A stretch of 64,000 nt of DNA from Phlegmacium glaucopus (Eukaryota > Basidiomycota > Agaricomycetes > Agaricales > Cortinariaceae), in the NCBI GenBank assembly GCA_015039465.1, contig MU130154.1, positions 847,065-911,064 of the forward strand, read 5' to 3'. The translations under genes were made by a program, and so were the position numbers. Below the pieces are notes generated by a model that saw only the letters and a list, made by a program, of their open reading frames with translations, ran no database searches and was not told the origin of the DNA. This document shows, piece after piece, positions 60,815-64,000 of the stretch. The stretch's first letter is position 1. Each line of letters begins with the position of its first letter.

Positions 60815-61685
60815 ATGATTGCTATTTCGAATCCAGGATTGTTCTCGTCCCATAAACGTCCACCACAATGTCAAGTTTGCAAAGAGCAGACACCCAAGTA
60901 CACCTGTACTCAGTCTCAAGCGTCGATATAGTTGTTCAGTGAGCTGCTATAAAAACTATATAGGTGTGTTTCTTCACAAGTCCTCGATTCTAGATTCTCA
61001 TAGTAATTCAAAGGGACAACATGTAATTCACAATGTACCACGTCGAAGCCTGTTGGAAAGTTGTGATATGTACCTCATGCAAGTCTCGCTACTAACGTTT
61101 TTCTAGTTGACACCAGCGAGAATGCACCGGAAGAAGAGCCTCCTGTGACCAGCCCCACACCTCTACGCCCACTGACGTCGCTCAAATGGCCTTATGTGAC
61201 TGATGAATCTGCGTTTCCAGATCCCTTGAAAAAGAATGACCCCAAGGGCCAAGGCTCTCCAGCTTTCTCAGTATGAAGCTATCGGTACGTCATTGCCTTT
61301 CTTATGTGGGTCAGTAATTCTGAACGTCTAATTTATAGCGACATCGCCTTTGCATCGCCTACTATTCGAACAATTCTCTTTACACACAAGAGTCTTCCTG
61401 AACTATATCGACAAGTTACGGGGTTCTGAACGTGATGAAGCGCTTCAAAGAGCACTGGGCATTACTGCTCCTGAAATTGACGACCAACTCCATCCGCCAA
61501 AACTCAATTGACGACGTCCCTGCATTGCGAGAGTTAGCAGAAGCTATCGAGGCGGCTGTAAGAGGCGGCGATGAATCCGCGTTCGGTCTTAACTGGGGCG
61601 AGTGAAAGGGATTTGTCACTTTATGCCATTTCCCCTAGGGATAATACGTTGGGGACGGTAGAAATCATTGAAGTCATATTTGCAC
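60815..61685 (+). pseudogene. broken inverted copy of the HIT zinc finger (ZNHIT3-like) gene
   Basis: Sequence from about 60815 to 61685 matches the reverse complement of 40095-41060, including the upstream flank and three introns, so it arose by DNA duplication rather than from mRNA. Damage is clear. About 13 bp covering the start codon are gone. A deletion of some 46 bp removes the end of exon 1 and most of intron 1. A 7-bp insertion sits after NDPK (near 61250). A further one-base insertion follows PPKL (near 61505). The finger residues cannot be read in one frame. It is non-functional but still fairly similar, so the event is not ancient. Confidence 0.85.
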
Positions 61686-62043
61686 AGAAACCACATCATT
61701 GGACATGGGATTGGAAAATGTGTGCACTAGAACTTCAGATATTTACCTTTCTAAATTAAAGACAGCTTTTGTACTAGGCTTCCAACGAGCCGAAGACTCG
61801 CGCGAAGAGCTCGGCGCCACTTGACCTTCGAGTTATTTCAGCTAGTGTCCTTTCCAACATTAATGGCCTCAGGTAACTTTGCTCACATCTTCTCGTGCAA
61901 AAATAAGTATGGAGAAGAGTATATCATCAAGCTTCTGCCGACCTTATCTCCTCTAATAAGCTCTCCCCCACGAGCGAGCAGTGCTTTAGCAAAGCCAAAG
62001 GCTCTTTCATAACTCCAGATCCACTGTAGCTCCCATTACAAGG
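61686..62043. other. intergenic before MFS transporter
   Basis: About 360 bp lie between the broken HIT-finger copy and the transporter start. This should be the transporter's promoter. No other feature is seen. Confidence 0.35.
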
Positions 62044-64000
62044 ATGTCCGATAAAGAGGAGGCAGGCGATGTCTTTACGCAGAAGAGTACTATACCACCT
62101 CAGAACGAGGAAGGCCTGCCTGTCCCTGGATCGCAAGAGCGATTGCTGGCCGAACGCATGTTGGTGCGAAAGCTCGATATGCGGCTCATTCCTACCATTT
62201 TTATCATCTTCATCATGAACCATACCGACGTAAGTCACATTCATATTGTTTCTGAGTCAAACTATTTGTAACTTATATTTTGGTAGCGCAACGGAATTAC
62301 GACTGCACGACTAAAGGGCATGCAACAAGACTTGCATATCAACGGTAGATTCTATCTAAATTCACTTTCTCAACTCAGCTATGTTGATACTGAAGTTGCT
62401 TAGACGTTCAATATGCAACGGTGATAGCGATCTTGTTCGTGTCCTACTGCCCAACTCAAATTCCATCGAACATGGTAATTTATTCCTTTTTAACCCACAA
62501 TACCTAAGCCCTTTTTTCTGACGTGAACTTGTTGAATACCTAGATCCTAAACAAGATTTCCAGGTACGTCGAATCACAAACCATAGGGAACAAACCCTGA
62601 GTTTTCGGCCAACCAGACCTTCCCTATACATCGGTATCTGCACGGTTCTATGGGGTGTGACGAGCGGCTTGACTGGAGTAAGACAACTTAAAGCTTTCAA
62701 AACATCAAACATTCAACCTGTCCCATCCCCTAGATAACTAAAAACTACGCAGGTATACTCGCTTGCCGTGTTTTTATCGGTTTGCCGGAATCTGCCTTCT
62801 ATCCCGGAGCGATTTATCTGCTTTCCCGATGGTATACGAAAAAGGTAACTCTTTCATACTATGCGAATACCTCGTTCAAATGTATCGCATAGGAGCTAGC
62901 TTTTAGATCTGCCATTCTATTTGCTGGCTTGCTTATTTCCAATGCATTTGGATCGGTGAGTCGATATTATCATCATCCAGGAGAATTTCAATGGTATATC
63001 CCTATTTTAGCTCATGGCTGCTGGAATCCTCGCAAATATGGAAGGAAATCGAGGCATACGAGCATGGCGATGGTGGGTCAAATTTTACAATTTTACGTAC
63101 CACTGAATGTATCTTGGGCAACAGGTTGTTTTTTATTGAGGCGAGCCCTTATTTTTCCATATTTACTTTGTGAAACAATAACTCAGCGCCATTTATAGGG
63201 TGCCATGACGGTTTTTATTGGATTAAATAGCATGTATGGTTCCTCCTTTCATGATAATCATCCAACAACCCTTCCTCATGTACAACTTACAGGTGGACGC
63301 TACCAGATTATGTCTGATTCTTTTTTTGATGATTTCTGCCCAATATCCAACCAGCCTCTTTTCAGCCCCACAATACCCGATGGATGAACGCAGCCGAGCG
63401 TCGACTTGCACAGGTCCGCCTTGCCCAAGATGCTGGAGAAGCAGATAAAGACAACGCCGAAGATTCGTGAGTCACTGTCTACTTTGATTGCCTCTCGAGC
63501 GTAACTTGATGAACATTTCCTGCCCAGTCCAGTTCAAGGACTCATAATGGCCATCAAAGACCCGCTAGTGTCTATATTTTCCATCATGACGATATCACAA
63601 TTATTGGGTCTGAGTTTTGTCCAATATTTCCCAACGTGGGTTCTCTTTACCCTGTCATCTTTTGATTTAACATTGATCAAACTTGGTTTAGGCTTACACA
63701 AACTCTTGGGTTCAACACTACTGTTACTTTGCTTCTCGTAGCGTAAGTCTTGACAATAACTTCGCACCGTAAGCTTTTCTTGATTCCGTTCGATGTATAG
63801 ACCTCCTTGGATCGTAGCATCGATTATCTGTTGCCTGAATGCACTTCATGCAGGTTAAAAAAAAACTCAGAAAGATAGACAAATACTTATCCTCCTTAAA
63901 TTGTAGATAAGGCAGGAGAGCGGTTTTTCCACATAGCAGGATGGTGGTGGGGGGTGATTTTAGGTTTCATCATTGGACTATCGACTTTCTCGATAGCTGG
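62044..64000 (+). CDS. MFS transporter, allantoate permease/anion:cation symporter type (partial, cut by window edge)
   Basis: This is a Dal5-like member of the major facilitator superfamily at the plasma membrane, moving small organic anions, vitamins or allantoate-type compounds. The start MSDKEEAG is at 62044. Recovered blocks are LDMRLIPTIFIIFIMNHTD, RNGITTARLKGMQQDLHI, VQYATVIAILFVSYCPTQIPSN, CTVLWGVTSGLTG and CRVFIGLPESAFYPGAIYLL. After these come MAAGILANMEGNRGIRAWRW, FFIE joined to GAMTVFIG, NAAERRLAQVRLAQDAGEAD and IMTISQLLGLSFVQYFPT. The intron after FFIE would need a GC donor (GAG|gcgagc). The conserved FLLPDNPTT segment near 63245 is interrupted by an apparent 4-bp shift. Either I missed a splice, or the gene is decaying. 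The C-terminal half lies beyond base 64000. Confidence 0.75.

Overview
This is a eukaryotic nuclear window. It looks like a basidiomycete, most likely an agaric-type mushroom (Agaricomycetes). Genes are split by many 50-65 nt introns with GT..AG ends and CTAAC-like branch sites. The families fit that group: a TRP/FLC-like channel, a DUF6533-type membrane protein, a copper radical oxidase with a GPI-type tail, GH28 and GH92 glycosidases, and P450 debris. I cannot name the species from sequence alone. Exon limits were set by hand from splice signals plus family conservation.

Layout. 1-9 kb: a channel gene cut by the left edge (-), ATP synthase OSCP (+), isoprenylcysteine methyltransferase (+), and a membrane-anchored Smr-domain protein (-). 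9-21 kb: a chitin synthase (+), followed by a segmental duplication. Its unit is the 3' end of the chitin synthase plus a convergent endopolygalacturonase gene; a second copy lies about 5 kb downstream, and a 500-bp element with terminal inverted repeats sits between them. 22.8-34.4 kb: an R3H-associated protein, a J-domain protein, a type II membrane protein, bleomycin hydrolase, a paraoxonase-like protein, ribosomal protein S0 and a DUF6533-like membrane protein. 35-43.7 kb: transcription-related genes, CTR9 and RPB7 (+), then ZNHIT3/HIT1-like and ADA2 (-). 44-47.9 kb: a decayed cytochrome P450 and unassigned sequence. 48-60 kb: copper radical oxidase, a kinase-like protein, a second membrane-anchored Smr-like protein and a GH92 mannosidase. 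60.8-64 kb: a broken inverted copy of the ZNHIT3 gene and an MFS transporter cut by the right edge.

How the parts relate. Housekeeping genes (OSCP, RPS0, RPB7, CTR9, ADA2, bleomycin hydrolase) alternate with secreted or wall-related genes (chitin synthase, two GH28, copper radical oxidase, GH92). There is no sign of a biosynthetic cluster or operon. Several pairs are divergent across short shared promoters: 9.0-9.3, 29.5-30.1 and 34.4-35.0 kb.

The most unusual content is a pair of large proteins 43 kb apart (6.8-9.0 kb and 52.8-55.8 kb). Both join an N-terminal hydrophobic module to a long disordered linker and a C-terminal Smr region. One keeps the DLHGL and GxGxHS signatures; the other has lost both. 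Also notable are three states of gene duplication (intact, fragment, broken copy), GC-AG introns, and very small exons that decide protein ends.
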